Shown here: one piece after another, positions 52,407 to 61,966 of the stretch
Layout of the letters: the number at the start of each line of letters is the position of its first letter
How positions within the stretch are numbered: position 1 is the stretch's first letter
Notes under the pieces: model-generated
What the model saw: only the letters and a program-made list of their open reading frames with translations
Database searches by the model: none
What the model was told of the DNA's origin: nothing
Program-made: the position numbers and the translations under genes
From: Clostridium aminobutyricum
GTDB taxonomy: Bacteria > Bacillota > Clostridia > Peptostreptococcales > Anaerovoracaceae
Length of the DNA: 64,000 nt
Direction: 5' to 3'
NCBI RefSeq assembly: GCF_017255415.1
Contig: NZ_JAFJZZ010000007.1
Span: 62,001-126,000, forward strand

Positions 52407-53501
52407 CTATAGGCCTAAATGTTTATAAATAATTTTCGTTGCATCTTTCAGCGCACAGGCCCGGCTGGCCTTCTCCATTTCCTCCAATTTATCGGGATTT
52501 CGCTTAAGTGCAGAAATCGCTTTTAAGATTTCATCCGCCGTTAAATCCTTTTCTTCAATAAGAATAGCTCCGCCTTTGTCGGCTATTGCTTTTGCATTAT
52601 AGAATTGATGATTTCCCGTTACATTCGGAGATGGAATCAGAACGGACGCCTTCCCGCAAACCATGATCTCGGAAACGGTTAATGCACCGGAACGGCTGAT
52701 CACTAAATCGGCAGCACTTAAATAATCCTGCATATTGTCAATGTACTTTCTAATATGGATATTGCCGGACAGCGAAACGCCTTTTTCCTGCATTTCTTTT
52801 AAGATGGCATCATAATAAACCGCACCTGTTACAAAATATAGGGAAATTCCCGATATATGATTGAGACTGTCCAGCACTTCTAACATCACATGATTAATTT
52901 TCCCAGCTCCCCGGCTGCCGCCAAAGCATAAAATAACAAAGCTGTCATCGGATTCTCCCAATTGCTTTCTAGACAGGGATTTGTCTGCATCGAAAAAAGC
53001 TTTTCTCACCGGATTGCCGGATAAAACTAATTTATTTTTATCTTTAAAATACTTTTCCGCATCGGCAAAACTGATAAAAACTTTCTTTACATGCTTTTCT
53101 AATATTTTATTGGTTACGCCGGGAAATGCATTCTGTTCATGAATGAAGGTTTTGATCCCCATCTTGTGTGCCGTTCTTATAACAGGCCCGCAAACATATC
53201 CTCCTGTTCCAATAACTACATCCGGTTGAAAGTCTTTGATAATTTTCTTCGCTTCGCGGCTTCCCTTCAATAAGTCCTTTACTACTTTTACATTCTTGAA
53301 TATATTTTTTCGATTAAATCCGCTGACCGTTATAAATTTTATCGGATACCCGTTTTGAGGCACCAAATCCTTTTCCAGACCTTTTTGTGTTCCCACAAAA
53401 AGAATTTCTGCTTCCGGATTGTTTTCTTTTATCGTTTCAGCAATGGCAATTGCCGGATAAATATGTCCCCCGGTTCCGCCTCCAGTCATCATTACTTTCA
53501 T
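52407..53501 (-). CDS. murG: UDP-GlcNAc:lipid I N-acetylglucosaminyltransferase MurG
   Basis: The 364-residue GT28 glycosyltransferase makes lipid II on the inner face of the membrane. Marks: the N-terminal glycine loop MTGGGTGGHIYPAIAIAE, TGGYVCGPVI, HEQNAFPGVTNK, FGGSRGAGKIN and SRSGALTVSEI near the donor site. AGAGGTGG precedes ATG 53501. Confidence 0.97.
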   Translation of the reverse strand: MKVMMTGGGTGGHIYPAIAIAETIKENNPEAEILFVGTQKGLEKDLVPQNGYPIKFITVSGFNRKNIFKNVKVVKDLLKGSREAKKIIKDFQPDVVIGTGGYVCGPVIRTAHKMGIKTFIHEQNAFPGVTNKILEKHVKKVFISFADAEKYFKDKNKLVLSGNPVRKAFFDADKSLSRKQLGESDDSFVILCFGGSRGAGKINHVMLEVLDSLNHISGISLYFVTGAVYYDAILKEMQEKGVSLSGNIHIRKYIDNMQDYLSAADLVISRSGALTVSEIMVCGKASVLIPSPNVTGNHQFYNAKAIADKGGAILIEEKDLTADEILKAISALKRNPDKLEEMEKASRACALKDATKIIYKHLGL

Positions 53502-53535
53502 CGCTTACCACCTCTTTCTGCGTTTAAGAATTCCA

Positions 53536-54672
53536 TTATTCGGCGGAATGCCGTGAAATATTAAGGAGCATCCCTACGGAGCCCATAAAGAGCATGAGTG
53601 CGTTTCCCCCATAGCTGACAAACGGAAGTGTCACCCCTGTAGCCGGCATGGATGAAGTTACAACCGCTATGTTCAAAAGCACCTGAACGCCTATCATGAT
53701 CGATATGCCGGATGCCATCAGCGTTCCGAATAAATCGGCTGCGTTCAGTGCAATGTGTATGCCTCTCCAAACTAATACAATGTAACAGATAATCAGGATT
53801 AAACATCCTATGAAGCCTAATTCTTCGCCGATGATCGCAAAAATAAAGTCGTTTTGCGGTTCCGGCAGATAAAGATTCTTCTGAATACTTCTTCCAAGGC
53901 CTAATCCAAACAATCCGCCCGAACCTAAAGCCAGCAACGATTGTACAACCTGATAACCGGTATTTAGCGGATCGGCAAACGGATCCATAAAGCTCGTCAG
54001 CCTTTTCATCCAGTGGCTATTTGGGTTTAATAGAATCAATGCAAGGATTCCAACCGCTCCGGATCCGACTAAACCGACCAAATAAAACCAATTCAATCCG
54101 GCAACAAACATGACTCCTATGATGATAATACACACCGTAATCGCCGTGGAAAGATTCGGCTGCTTGATGATCAGTCCTCCATATACGCCGCAAAGCAGCA
54201 ATAAAGGAGCAACTCCTTTCGAAAAAGATTTAATCGTCTTTGGATCCCGGCTTAAAAACCAAGATACAAAGATGATAGCAGCCATCTTCGCAATTTCTCC
54301 CGGCATGATCGTGATTCCGCCGACGCCCAGCCATCTTGTCGCATAGTTTCTTTCTATTCCTAATGGCGTAAACAATAACACCAAAAGGATAACACTTGTT
54401 ATGACAATCGGTTTGGCAAACTTCGCATAAATTCGATAATCAACAACTGCCGTCGTAAGCATTAAGCAAAGTCCCATCCCTGCCCATACGGTATCTCTTA
54501 TCAAATAGGCGTACGGATTGCCAACATCATTTATTGAAGTGTAATAGCTTGCACTAAATACCATGATGATTCCGAAGATTACTAGTCCAAGTGTTATGAT
54601 TACCAGTACAAAATCGCCCGACTTCATTTTCCTCGTCTTTATTCTTGTGCTTTTATCTGATTTTTTTGCCAT
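53536..54672 (-). CDS. ftsW: SEDS glycosyltransferase FtsW/SpoVE
   Basis: It has about 378 residues from ATG 54672 (MAKKSDKS); ATG 54678 or TTG 54684 are possible and no ribosome site decides. Ten membrane helices and SEDS marks are present: PNLSTAITVC, GYQVVQSLLALGSGGLFGLGLG, LPEPQNDFIFAIIGEELGF and LPFVSYGGNALMLF. It polymerises lipid II with a cognate class B PBP. Position between murD and murG fits both FtsW and its sporulation relative SpoVE, which cannot be told apart here. Confidence 0.93.
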   Translation of the reverse strand: MAKKSDKSTRIKTRKMKSGDFVLVIITLGLVIFGIIMVFSASYYTSINDVGNPYAYLIRDTVWAGMGLCLMLTTAVVDYRIYAKFAKPIVITSVILLVLLFTPLGIERNYATRWLGVGGITIMPGEIAKMAAIIFVSWFLSRDPKTIKSFSKGVAPLLLLCGVYGGLIIKQPNLSTAITVCIIIIGVMFVAGLNWFYLVGLVGSGAVGILALILLNPNSHWMKRLTSFMDPFADPLNTGYQVVQSLLALGSGGLFGLGLGRSIQKNLYLPEPQNDFIFAIIGEELGFIGCLILIICYIVLVWRGIHIALNAADLFGTLMASGISIMIGVQVLLNIAVVTSSMPATGVTLPFVSYGGNALMLFMGSVGMLLNISRHSAE

Positions 54673-54696
54673 ATGCATACCCAATCTTACCCATTA

Positions 54697-56067
54697 TTAT
54701 TTTTCTAATCCATGCACACAGGTTTTGAAATGTTCGCCTCGTTGTTCAAAACAAGTATACATATCCCAGCTTGCGCAAGCCGGGGACAATAAGACCGTAT
54801 CTCCAGGGGTCGCAAGCTTAAAGGCAATAGAAACACACTCTTCCATATTCTTTGCCATCGTCGTGCGATTAAAGCCCACCGCTTCAGCTTGCTCCTTTAT
54901 GATCGGTGCCGTTTTACCCAATAAAACCATATGTTTTACGCGGCCTTTAAAGGACTGGATAAATTCTGTAAAATCAGATCCCTTATCATAACCGCCCGCT
55001 ATGAGAATAATTCCTCCTTGCATGGCTTCAATTGCTTTGATAGAAGCATCTGGATTCGTTCCCTTGGAATCATTGACAAATCGTACTCCGTCAATTTCTC
55101 CGCAATATTCCAATCGATGTTCCACCCCTTGAAATGCGCTTAAGGTATCGGTAATCACTTGCGGATCAATTCCTGCCAAATAAGAGATGGCAGCCGCTGC
55201 AAGAGCATTTTCCAGATTATGATCACCCGGAATATTTAATTCATTTATACCGCAGAACTCAATCAGCTCGCCACTGTCATTGATGAGCACAATCTTCGCG
55301 TCTTTTACAAAAGCACCGTACTCTAATTCCACTTTTCTGCTGAACGGTACTATTTTTGCTTTTTTACAATTTTCCCGCAATGCATACGCACCGGGATCAT
55401 CATAATTCACTACAAAATATCCGCTCTCATCTTGATTCTGATAAATTTTAGCCTTCGCTGCGCCGTAATTTTCCATGGTATGATGCCGGTTCATATGATC
55501 CGGCGTCAAATTTAAAATAGCGGATACTTGCGGTTTGAAATACTTCGTCGTTTCAAGCTGAAAGCTGCTTGTTTCTGTTATCAGCCAAGAATCTGCTTCT
55601 GCCGTAAGTGCCATTGAAATAACGGCAACTCCGATATTACCTACCACATAGGTTTTTTTCTTCGCATTTTTAAAAATCTCTCCGACTAACGTCGTCGTCG
55701 TCGTTTTTCCATTGGTTCCTGTGATGGCAATATAATTTCCTCTGCCGACACGATAGGCAATTTCCAGTTCCCCTATAACCTCTACACCTTTTGCAACTGC
55801 CTCTTGTACAAACCCTAATTCCGGTGACACGCCCGGACTTAATACCATCATATCCAAATCATCAAGAGCATCCGGTTGTATTCCGAAATAACATCGTTCT
55901 GCTTTTCCTCTGAGGAAAGTAAGCAACTGCGGCTCTATCTCACTTTCTTTCTTTGAATCCTGAACCGATACCTTAGCCCCTAGCCTTAATAATGCTTGAG
56001 CAGCCGCAATTCCTGATTTTCCCATTCCAACGACTAAAACTTTTTTATTTTCCATATTATTATTCAT
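54697..56067 (-). CDS. murD: UDP-N-acetylmuramoylalanine-D-glutamate ligase MurD
   Basis: At 456 residues it has normal length: N-terminal Rossmann domain (VLVVGMGKSGIAAAQAL), central ATP domain with the P-loop GTNGKTTTTTL near 117, NLTPDHMNRH and NYDDP, and C-terminal domain with NDSKGTNPDASIKA and GGYDKGSDF. AGAGGTGAT precedes ATG 56067. Confidence 0.97.
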   Translation of the reverse strand: MNNNMENKKVLVVGMGKSGIAAAQALLRLGAKVSVQDSKKESEIEPQLLTFLRGKAERCYFGIQPDALDDLDMMVLSPGVSPELGFVQEAVAKGVEVIGELEIAYRVGRGNYIAITGTNGKTTTTTLVGEIFKNAKKKTYVVGNIGVAVISMALTAEADSWLITETSSFQLETTKYFKPQVSAILNLTPDHMNRHHTMENYGAAKAKIYQNQDESGYFVVNYDDPGAYALRENCKKAKIVPFSRKVELEYGAFVKDAKIVLINDSGELIEFCGINELNIPGDHNLENALAAAAISYLAGIDPQVITDTLSAFQGVEHRLEYCGEIDGVRFVNDSKGTNPDASIKAIEAMQGGIILIAGGYDKGSDFTEFIQSFKGRVKHMVLLGKTAPIIKEQAEAVGFNRTTMAKNMEECVSIAFKLATPGDTVLLSPACASWDMYTCFEQRGEHFKTCVHGLEK

Positions 56068-56077
56068 TTTATCACCT

Positions 56078-57034
56078 CTAGAGTATCACTAATCCTACTA
56101 CACAGCAAATCAATGTAAATAGCCAAAATAATCCAACCACTTGGGTTTCCTTCAAGCCGCAAAGCTCGAAATGATGATGCAAAGGAGCCATCTTAAAGAC
56201 TCGTTTGCCTGTCGTCTTGAAGCTGACTACTTGAATTAAAACGGAAAGCGCTTCAAGTACATAAATCAGTCCCACGATGGGAAGCATCAATTCCATGTTC
56301 ATGATAATGGCGGCTGCTGCTAACCCTCCGCCTAATGCCAAGGAACCGGTATCGCCCATAAATACTTTGGCCGGATTTTTATTAAACATTAAGAATCCCA
56401 TACACGCTCCGGTCAATGCAGAATTAAAAGCTCCTCCCGCATTCATGCCATACATGACTGCAACAATGGCAAAAAACAAAGCCACCAAAGAGGTTACGCC
56501 CGATGCAAGTCCATCAAGCCCATCCGTTAGATTCACGCTGTTCACCATGGCAACTACAACAAATGCTACAAATGGAATGTAAAAAATTCCGAAATCCCAG
56601 TATTGATTGATAATCGGGATGAATACAGAAGTACTGTAAATAGAAACACTAGCTTGATAGGCCGCTACCGCACCTGCAATGATAATTTGCAGCACCAGTT
56701 TCTGCCAAGCACGTAATCCTAGATTTTGCCTTTTAGCAACCTTTAAATAATCATCTAAAAATCCCAACAGACCGAATAAGAAAAAAGCAACCAAAATCAC
56801 GCCCATATCCTTCGAGAAATCCCTAGACGTCAAGCAAGTTATAATTGTTGCCGCAATAATTGCGAGACCTCCCATAGAAGGTGTTCCTGCTTTAACCTGA
56901 TGTGATTTTGGCCCCTCTTCTCTGATATTCTGACCTGCCTTTAGATTTTGCAAAATAGGGATCGCTATATACGTTAGCGTTGCACTAATCAAAAAAGACA
57001 TTACTATTAAAATTCCAATTTGTAAATAACCCAT
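56078..57034 (-). CDS. mraY: Phospho-N-acetylmuramoyl-pentapeptide transferase MraY
   Basis: The 318-residue polytopic enzyme makes lipid I from UDP-MurNAc-pentapeptide and undecaprenyl phosphate. Marks: HQVKAGTPSMGGL, GFLDDYLKV with the catalytic Asp pair, NSVNLTDGLDGLASG, VFMGDTGSLALGG and FKMAPLHHHFELCG. CAGGAG precedes ATG 57034. Confidence 0.97.
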   Translation of the reverse strand: MGYLQIGILIVMSFLISATLTYIAIPILQNLKAGQNIREEGPKSHQVKAGTPSMGGLAIIAATIITCLTSRDFSKDMGVILVAFFLFGLLGFLDDYLKVAKRQNLGLRAWQKLVLQIIIAGAVAAYQASVSIYSTSVFIPIINQYWDFGIFYIPFVAFVVVAMVNSVNLTDGLDGLASGVTSLVALFFAIVAVMYGMNAGGAFNSALTGACMGFLMFNKNPAKVFMGDTGSLALGGGLAAAAIIMNMELMLPIVGLIYVLEALSVLIQVVSFKTTGKRVFKMAPLHHHFELCGLKETQVVGLFWLFTLICCVVGLVIL

Positions 57035-57048
57035 AACGACTCCTGCAT

Positions 57049-58431
57049 TTATTCCATAATCTTCTTTACTACTTGATCCATGGCCATTCCCCTTGAACCC
57101 TTAATCAATATAATATCCCCTGGGCGCACGATAGTTCCTATCTCACTCATTAACTTTTCTTTGCTGCTATAATAGCAGACCTTTTCATTTCCCTGTATTT
57201 CTGCTGCCGCTTGCGCAATATACTTTGCCTCTTTCCCCACAGCGATAAGTAAATCCACTTTTTGCTGTGCTGCATACTCTCCCACTTGTGCATGATACAT
57301 CGGGCTGTCTTTTCCCATTTCCAGCATGTCAGCCAGTATAGCGACCTTTCTCATGCCCTTGGTAGACATCAACACATCAATAGCAGCTTTCATGGAATCC
57401 GGACTTGCATTATACGTATCGTCAATGACCTTCATGCCGCCTTTTCCCTTGATATTCAACCGCTTATCGGTTAATTCCATTTTAGACAATCCTCTTGCCG
57501 CCTCTTCCAGACTGATACCGATTTGCATCCCCGCCGCTGCCGCCAGCGTCGCATTGATCGCATTATGCCTTCCCGGAACAGGTAGTTTAAAGTGCTGTAT
57601 CTTTAATTGATGCTCTACAGTAAACTCGATGCCTTCTTCTCCAAAGTCGAGAATATCTGAAATAATATAATCGCTTTTACCATTATTTCCAATAGTAACC
57701 GTTTTATATGCACCCTTTGTATTTTCTCTCGTAAGTAAATCATTTATTTCATTAATAATCAACGTATTGCTTCCATGGAAGAAATCCGTAATTTCCAACT
57801 TTGCCTTTAGAATGCCTTCTCGGCTTCCTAAATTTTCTATGTGAGAAGTACCAATATTTGTAATGATTCCTATATCCGGACGCACGAGGTCTGCCAGTGT
57901 ATGAATTTCACCGAATTCACTCATACCCATTTCAAGAATCCCAACTTCGGTTCCTTCTTCAAAACCCAATACGGTTAGAGGCAATCCAATATGGTTGTTT
58001 AAATTCCCTACATTTCTTGCAGTCTTGAATTTTTCATTGCATATATGATACAGCATATCTTTTGTAGTGGTCTTGCCTGTACTGCCCGTCACCCCTATCT
58101 TTTTCAGTTCAAACGTATTCAAGTAATAGGCTGCAAGATCTTGAAGAGCTTTTGTTGTATCTGCAACTTGTATGACATCCAGTTCTTCTTTTAATTCATG
58201 TTTTTCTATTTCACCTACATCCGATACAATAAAAGCCCTGCAACCGGACTCAATCGCCATAGGAATAAATTTATGCGCATCATGATTTTCACCAATCAGT
58301 GCAAAAAACAATTCTCCATTTTTTACAGCTCTTGAGTCGGTGGATACTTTATCTATGCAATGTTCCTCTTTCCCCCAGATTTGCAGACCCTGTACTGCGG
58401 TGCAAATCTCTTTCATCGTTAGTTTTTTCAT
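57049..58431 (-). CDS. murF: UDP-MurNAc-tripeptide-D-Ala-D-Ala ligase MurF
   Basis: The 460 residues contain all three Mur ligase domains: N-terminal UDP-binding domain (STDSRAVKNGELFFAL near 30-45), P-loop GVTGSTGKTTTKDML near 112, GMSEFGEIHTL, NITNIGTSHIENLG-type region, and C-terminal DDTYNASPDSMKAA. Its intact N-terminal domain contrasts with the shortened MurE upstream. Confidence 0.96.
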   Translation of the reverse strand: MKKLTMKEICTAVQGLQIWGKEEHCIDKVSTDSRAVKNGELFFALIGENHDAHKFIPMAIESGCRAFIVSDVGEIEKHELKEELDVIQVADTTKALQDLAAYYLNTFELKKIGVTGSTGKTTTKDMLYHICNEKFKTARNVGNLNNHIGLPLTVLGFEEGTEVGILEMGMSEFGEIHTLADLVRPDIGIITNIGTSHIENLGSREGILKAKLEITDFFHGSNTLIINEINDLLTRENTKGAYKTVTIGNNGKSDYIISDILDFGEEGIEFTVEHQLKIQHFKLPVPGRHNAINATLAAAAGMQIGISLEEAARGLSKMELTDKRLNIKGKGGMKVIDDTYNASPDSMKAAIDVLMSTKGMRKVAILADMLEMGKDSPMYHAQVGEYAAQQKVDLLIAVGKEAKYIAQAAAEIQGNEKVCYYSSKEKLMSEIGTIVRPGDIILIKGSRGMAMDQVVKKIME

Positions 58432-58445
58432 AAGCTACACTCTCA

Positions 58446-59633
58446 TTATCCTTTATTCATTAACTCTTGAACTACCTTTTCATCATCAAAAGGCATTTTT
58501 CTGTCGCCTATTATTTGATATTTCTCATGCCCTTTTCCTGCAATAACAATGATATCTCCATTTTTATAGATTTGGATGGCCCTCTTTATCGCTTGATATC
58601 GATCTAATAGGATGCTGTATTGGCACCCTGTATCGTAGATTCCCTCTTCAATCGCTGCAGCAATATCTTCCGGAGCCTCTCTTCTCGGATTGTCTGAAGT
58701 AATGATACAGTAGTCACTATATTGACCTGCAATTTTCCCCATCAGACTTCGTTTCCCTGCATCCCTGTTTCCTCCGCAGCCAAATACACAAATCAACCGC
58801 TCTTTCTTTATGCTGTTTGCAGTTTTTAATAAGTTCTCCAAAGCATCCGGTGTATGGGCAAAATCAATGACAATGTCCATGCCATATGAATTATCCACTC
58901 GCTGAAACCGTCCCGGCACTCTAGGGAGCTTATATAACCCGTTTACAATTTTATTTCTCTCAATGCCTGTCTGCCGAGCCATAGCCAACGCTAAAAGTCC
59001 GTTATACGCAGAAGTTTTCCCTGGCAATCCGATATTTACTATACCCCAACTTTCTCCTTTTTCATAGACTTGAATTTGAATGCCCCGTATTGAATTCTCT
59101 ACAATTTCAGCAAAATAATCTGCATTGCTGTCTTCTAGCGAATAGGATTGAATATCGGGAGGATATTCTTCCCAATTATTTTTTCGCCTGTTTTGCATTG
59201 TTTCATATAGACGCTTGCCATAGGAATCGTCTATATTAATCGTCATCCCTCTTTGCGTAATCAAAAATAGCTTTTCTTTGGCCTTATAGTAATCCTCCAT
59301 TGTGACATGATAATCCAAATGATCCTGTGTCAAATTGGTGAACCCTGCATAATGAATCGTCGTTTCATCGATTCTTCCTTGCTGCAATGCATGAGAAGAT
59401 ACTTCCATAATGCAAGTGCTGATGTCCTGTTCTTTCATTTCATGAAAGTATTTTTTTAACGTGTCCTTACCAGGCGTGGTATTAATCGCCTCATATTCAT
59501 TGTTGCCAATTTTATGAGATATTGTACCTACTAAGCCACATTTTTTTCCGTCTTCTTCTAATATACTTTTCAACATGTATGATACTGTGGTTTTTCCGTT
59601 CGTTCCCGTAATTCCGAAAACTGTTATGGTCAC
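58446..59633 (-). CDS. murE: UDP-MurNAc-dipeptide ligase MurE lacking the N-terminal domain
   Basis: This 395-residue protein begins directly at the P-loop (MTITVFGITGTNGKTTVSYM), where full-length MurE (about 490 residues) has about 100 residues of UDP-binding domain before it. The rest is complete: TTPGKDTLKKYF, MEVSSHALQQGRID, NLTQDHLDYH, the carbamylated-Lys region YYKAKEKLF, DFAHTPDALENLL, GCGGNRDAGKR, DNPRREAPE (DNPR marks meso-diaminopimelate specificity) and AGKGHEKYQ. The GTG start is 7 nt from the PBP gene and GGGAGTG lies ahead, so no missing domain is encoded upstream. Either another protein supplies the domain, a second MurE exists, or this shortened form works. Confidence 0.88.
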   Translation of the reverse strand: MTITVFGITGTNGKTTVSYMLKSILEEDGKKCGLVGTISHKIGNNEYEAINTTPGKDTLKKYFHEMKEQDISTCIMEVSSHALQQGRIDETTIHYAGFTNLTQDHLDYHVTMEDYYKAKEKLFLITQRGMTINIDDSYGKRLYETMQNRRKNNWEEYPPDIQSYSLEDSNADYFAEIVENSIRGIQIQVYEKGESWGIVNIGLPGKTSAYNGLLALAMARQTGIERNKIVNGLYKLPRVPGRFQRVDNSYGMDIVIDFAHTPDALENLLKTANSIKKERLICVFGCGGNRDAGKRSLMGKIAGQYSDYCIITSDNPRREAPEDIAAAIEEGIYDTGCQYSILLDRYQAIKRAIQIYKNGDIIVIAGKGHEKYQIIGDRKMPFDDEKVVQELMNKG

Positions 59634-59639
59634 CCCTTA

Positions 59640-61643
59640 TCACTCCCTATACAAATATACTTTTCCTCCTACGTTTATCTTCTCGCCCGGTTTCGGATAT
59701 TGGTCAACAACAACAAAATCTGTACTGCTGTTCTCTAATGCCGGGGATACCGTATATGTCAGTGAAGCTGCTCCAAGAACGCCGATGGCTTCTTCTGAGA
59801 AGCTCATTCCTCTTACGTCCGGAACAATTGCTTTTCCACTGTCTAACTGTGCCTGCTCTTCCTGCGTATAAGAAGGCTGTATATTTAAGTATCTTAAAGT
59901 GTCTTGTAAAATTGATTTAACACCCGGAGCTGCCGTCAGGCTTCCGAATTTTACTCCCTTTGGATTATCTACAATAAGAAGGATAGCGACTTTGGGATCA
60001 TCCATTGGAGCCATTCCAATAAACGATGAGTATGTTTCATCAATATAGCCGCCATTCTTAGCCTTGTTTGCTGTACCGGTTTTTCCGCCGATTCGATAAC
60101 CCGGTACTTTTGCCGTACCGCCGCCGCCTTCAGAAACTACACTTTCCATAATAAGGCGCATTTCTTCGGACGTTTTCTTGGAGACCGCCTGACGTACCAC
60201 CTTCGGCTCAAAATTTTCTACTACGTTGCCGTCACTGTCCGTCAGTGCCTTCACCAATCTCGGCTGCATAATTTTCCCATCGTTTCCAAAGCCAGAGACT
60301 GCTGTAATCAATTGAATCGGTGTCACCGCAATTCCTTGGCCATAGGACATCGTTGCTAATCCCACAGGCCCCGCCGTATCTTTATTCTGTAATATAGCAT
60401 AGCCCTCGCCCGGATAATCCACATCGGTTTTATCTCTTAGTCCAAACAATTCCAGATATTCATAGTATTTTTCTAATCCAAGCCGTTGAGATAATTCAGC
60501 AAATACAGGATTGCATGAGTTTCCCACTGCCTGAACTAAGTTTTCATCGCCATGAGGGTTATATGCCCGCCAGCAGCTGAGTTTTGTCCCTGCAATGTAA
60601 TAGGTTCCCCTGCATACAAAATGCTCATTTAAATTCGTCAGCCCTTCTTCCAGTGCCATAGAAGTGGTCAACAGTTTAAAGGTTGACCCCGGTTCATAGG
60701 TATCGCTCACCATAGGATTTCTCCACATGGCATTCCAATACTCGAGCTTCGCACTGTCCGGCAAACCCGTTAATTTAGAAGCCTCTTCTTTATTCAGCGG
60801 CACTCTTGGATTATTCGGATCATAATCCGGTGTCATGGCCATAGCCAGAATGTCACCAGTCTTAGGATCCATCATAATGCACATAACACGGTCTGCCTGC
60901 GTATTGCTCTGTACCGTATCCAGTGCCTTTTCAACGTAATGTTGTATAACCTCATCAATGGTTAAGGTTAAATTTAATCCATCTTCTGCTTTATAATATT
61001 TTTCCATACCATAGGCTAGGCTGTTGCCGTTTACGTCTGTATTTTTGATCCAGCGTCCGGCGATACCGCTTAAATATTGGTTATACTTCAGTTCAAGTCC
61101 CGCCAAGCCGTTATTGTCATCGGTTACACTGCCCAATACTTGTGAAGCAAAAGCGCCCAATGGATAATACCTTTTCACATCTTCAGCAATTTCGATGCCA
61201 CTCAAGTTTTGCTGCCGGATTGCATCAGCGGTTTTCTTATCGACATATTTTGCTACTTTTACCAATGCCTTTTTCTGACTGATGATCCCGGCGACTTCCT
61301 GCTCTGACATATTCAGTTGTTGAGCCAAGGCTTTTGATATATCATCCACATTTTGTTCTGAAGTCTGTTTCTTATTTTCATGCATGACCGTATCCGGTCT
61401 TGCCCAAACAGAAAAAGTAACTGCGCTGATGGCCAGCTCTTTTCCGTTTCTATCATAGATGACTCCACGCTTGGCGGGGATAGGCACATCCCTAGTTTGA
61501 GACTCCAAGGCTTTTTTGGAGTATTCTTCCCCATTTACAATTTGCAACCATCCTACTCTAAAAGACAACGCAACGGTTGCCATACATAGAATAAGAAATC
61601 CTATAATTATTCTTTTTTTTACCCTGTTTGGTGTGGCATTCAT
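59640..61643 (-). CDS. Class B penicillin-binding protein (SpoVD/FtsI type) with one PASTA domain
   Basis: The 667 residues have an N-terminal membrane helix (about 11-30), a PBP dimerisation domain (about 50-215), and a transpeptidase with the STFK motif near 318, SCN near 379 and KTGTA near 519. One PASTA domain is at the C-terminus (about 605-667; VPDVRGMSFSEEA, VVDQYPKPGEKI). One PASTA repeat is typical of SpoVD, while vegetative PBP2B has two in Bacillus; either role is possible since no other class B PBP is in the cluster. AAAGGAATAG precedes ATG 61643. Confidence 0.93.
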   Translation of the reverse strand: MNATPNRVKKRIIIGFLILCMATVALSFRVGWLQIVNGEEYSKKALESQTRDVPIPAKRGVIYDRNGKELAISAVTFSVWARPDTVMHENKKQTSEQNVDDISKALAQQLNMSEQEVAGIISQKKALVKVAKYVDKKTADAIRQQNLSGIEIAEDVKRYYPLGAFASQVLGSVTDDNNGLAGLELKYNQYLSGIAGRWIKNTDVNGNSLAYGMEKYYKAEDGLNLTLTIDEVIQHYVEKALDTVQSNTQADRVMCIMMDPKTGDILAMAMTPDYDPNNPRVPLNKEEASKLTGLPDSAKLEYWNAMWRNPMVSDTYEPGSTFKLLTTSMALEEGLTNLNEHFVCRGTYYIAGTKLSCWRAYNPHGDENLVQAVGNSCNPVFAELSQRLGLEKYYEYLELFGLRDKTDVDYPGEGYAILQNKDTAGPVGLATMSYGQGIAVTPIQLITAVSGFGNDGKIMQPRLVKALTDSDGNVVENFEPKVVRQAVSKKTSEEMRLIMESVVSEGGGGTAKVPGYRIGGKTGTANKAKNGGYIDETYSSFIGMAPMDDPKVAILLIVDNPKGVKFGSLTAAPGVKSILQDTLRYLNIQPSYTQEEQAQLDSGKAIVPDVRGMSFSEEAIGVLGAASLTYTVSPALENSSTDFVVVDQYPKPGEKINVGGKVYLYRE

Positions 61644-61701
61644 AAGCTATTCCTTTTGTAAACCTCTATTCAAATTATTCCGCTGCACCTTCCCATTACA
61701 T

Positions 61702-61721
61702 AAAAAAGGTGGCTTCGCCAC
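61702..61721 (-). terminator. Second terminator upstream of the PBP gene
   Basis: GTGGC-TTC-GCCAC (61709-61721) is followed on the minus strand by CTTTTTT, 59 nt before the PBP start codon. Confidence 0.65.
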
Positions 61722-61850
61722 TCCGCTAGGGAACCCAACGGCTCTCACTTCATTCGCGGAGCACCCTCCTTTATGGGCAAAAAGGCTTTCGCCCCTCTGC
61801 ACTTCCCTTTTGCCTATTAGGAAAATCTCATGATGTTTCCTAATAGATAA

Positions 61851-61892
61851 AAAAACCGGACCCCAAATTGTTCTTAATTTAATTGTCCGGTT
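61851..61892 (-). terminator. Terminator after ftsL
   Basis: AACCGGAC (61854-61861) and GTCCGGTT (61885-61892) form an 8-bp stem, followed on the minus strand by TTTTT, 75 nt past the ftsL stop. Confidence 0.82.
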
Positions 61893-61966
61893 CTTCGTTC
61901 AATATGCAGTTAAATTCATTATTCCATTATATTTAATATAAAAAATTATTATTCCTTTTAAAAAAA

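Larger units (their letters stand above)
61644..61966. other. Structured 323-bp intergenic insert between ftsL and the PBP gene
   Basis: It has no coding capacity with a ribosome site. From right to left it holds a terminator (61851-61892), a perfect 11-bp inverted repeat CTATTAGGAAA/TTTCCTAATAG (61814-61846), a GGGC...GCCC hairpin (about 61775-61794), a long-loop CTCCGC/GCGGAG stem (61721-61761) and a second hairpin GTGGCTTCGCCAC (61709-61721) with a T run on the minus strand. Such a run of stems looks like a small mobile or palindromic repeat element inserted in the cluster. Confidence 0.6.
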
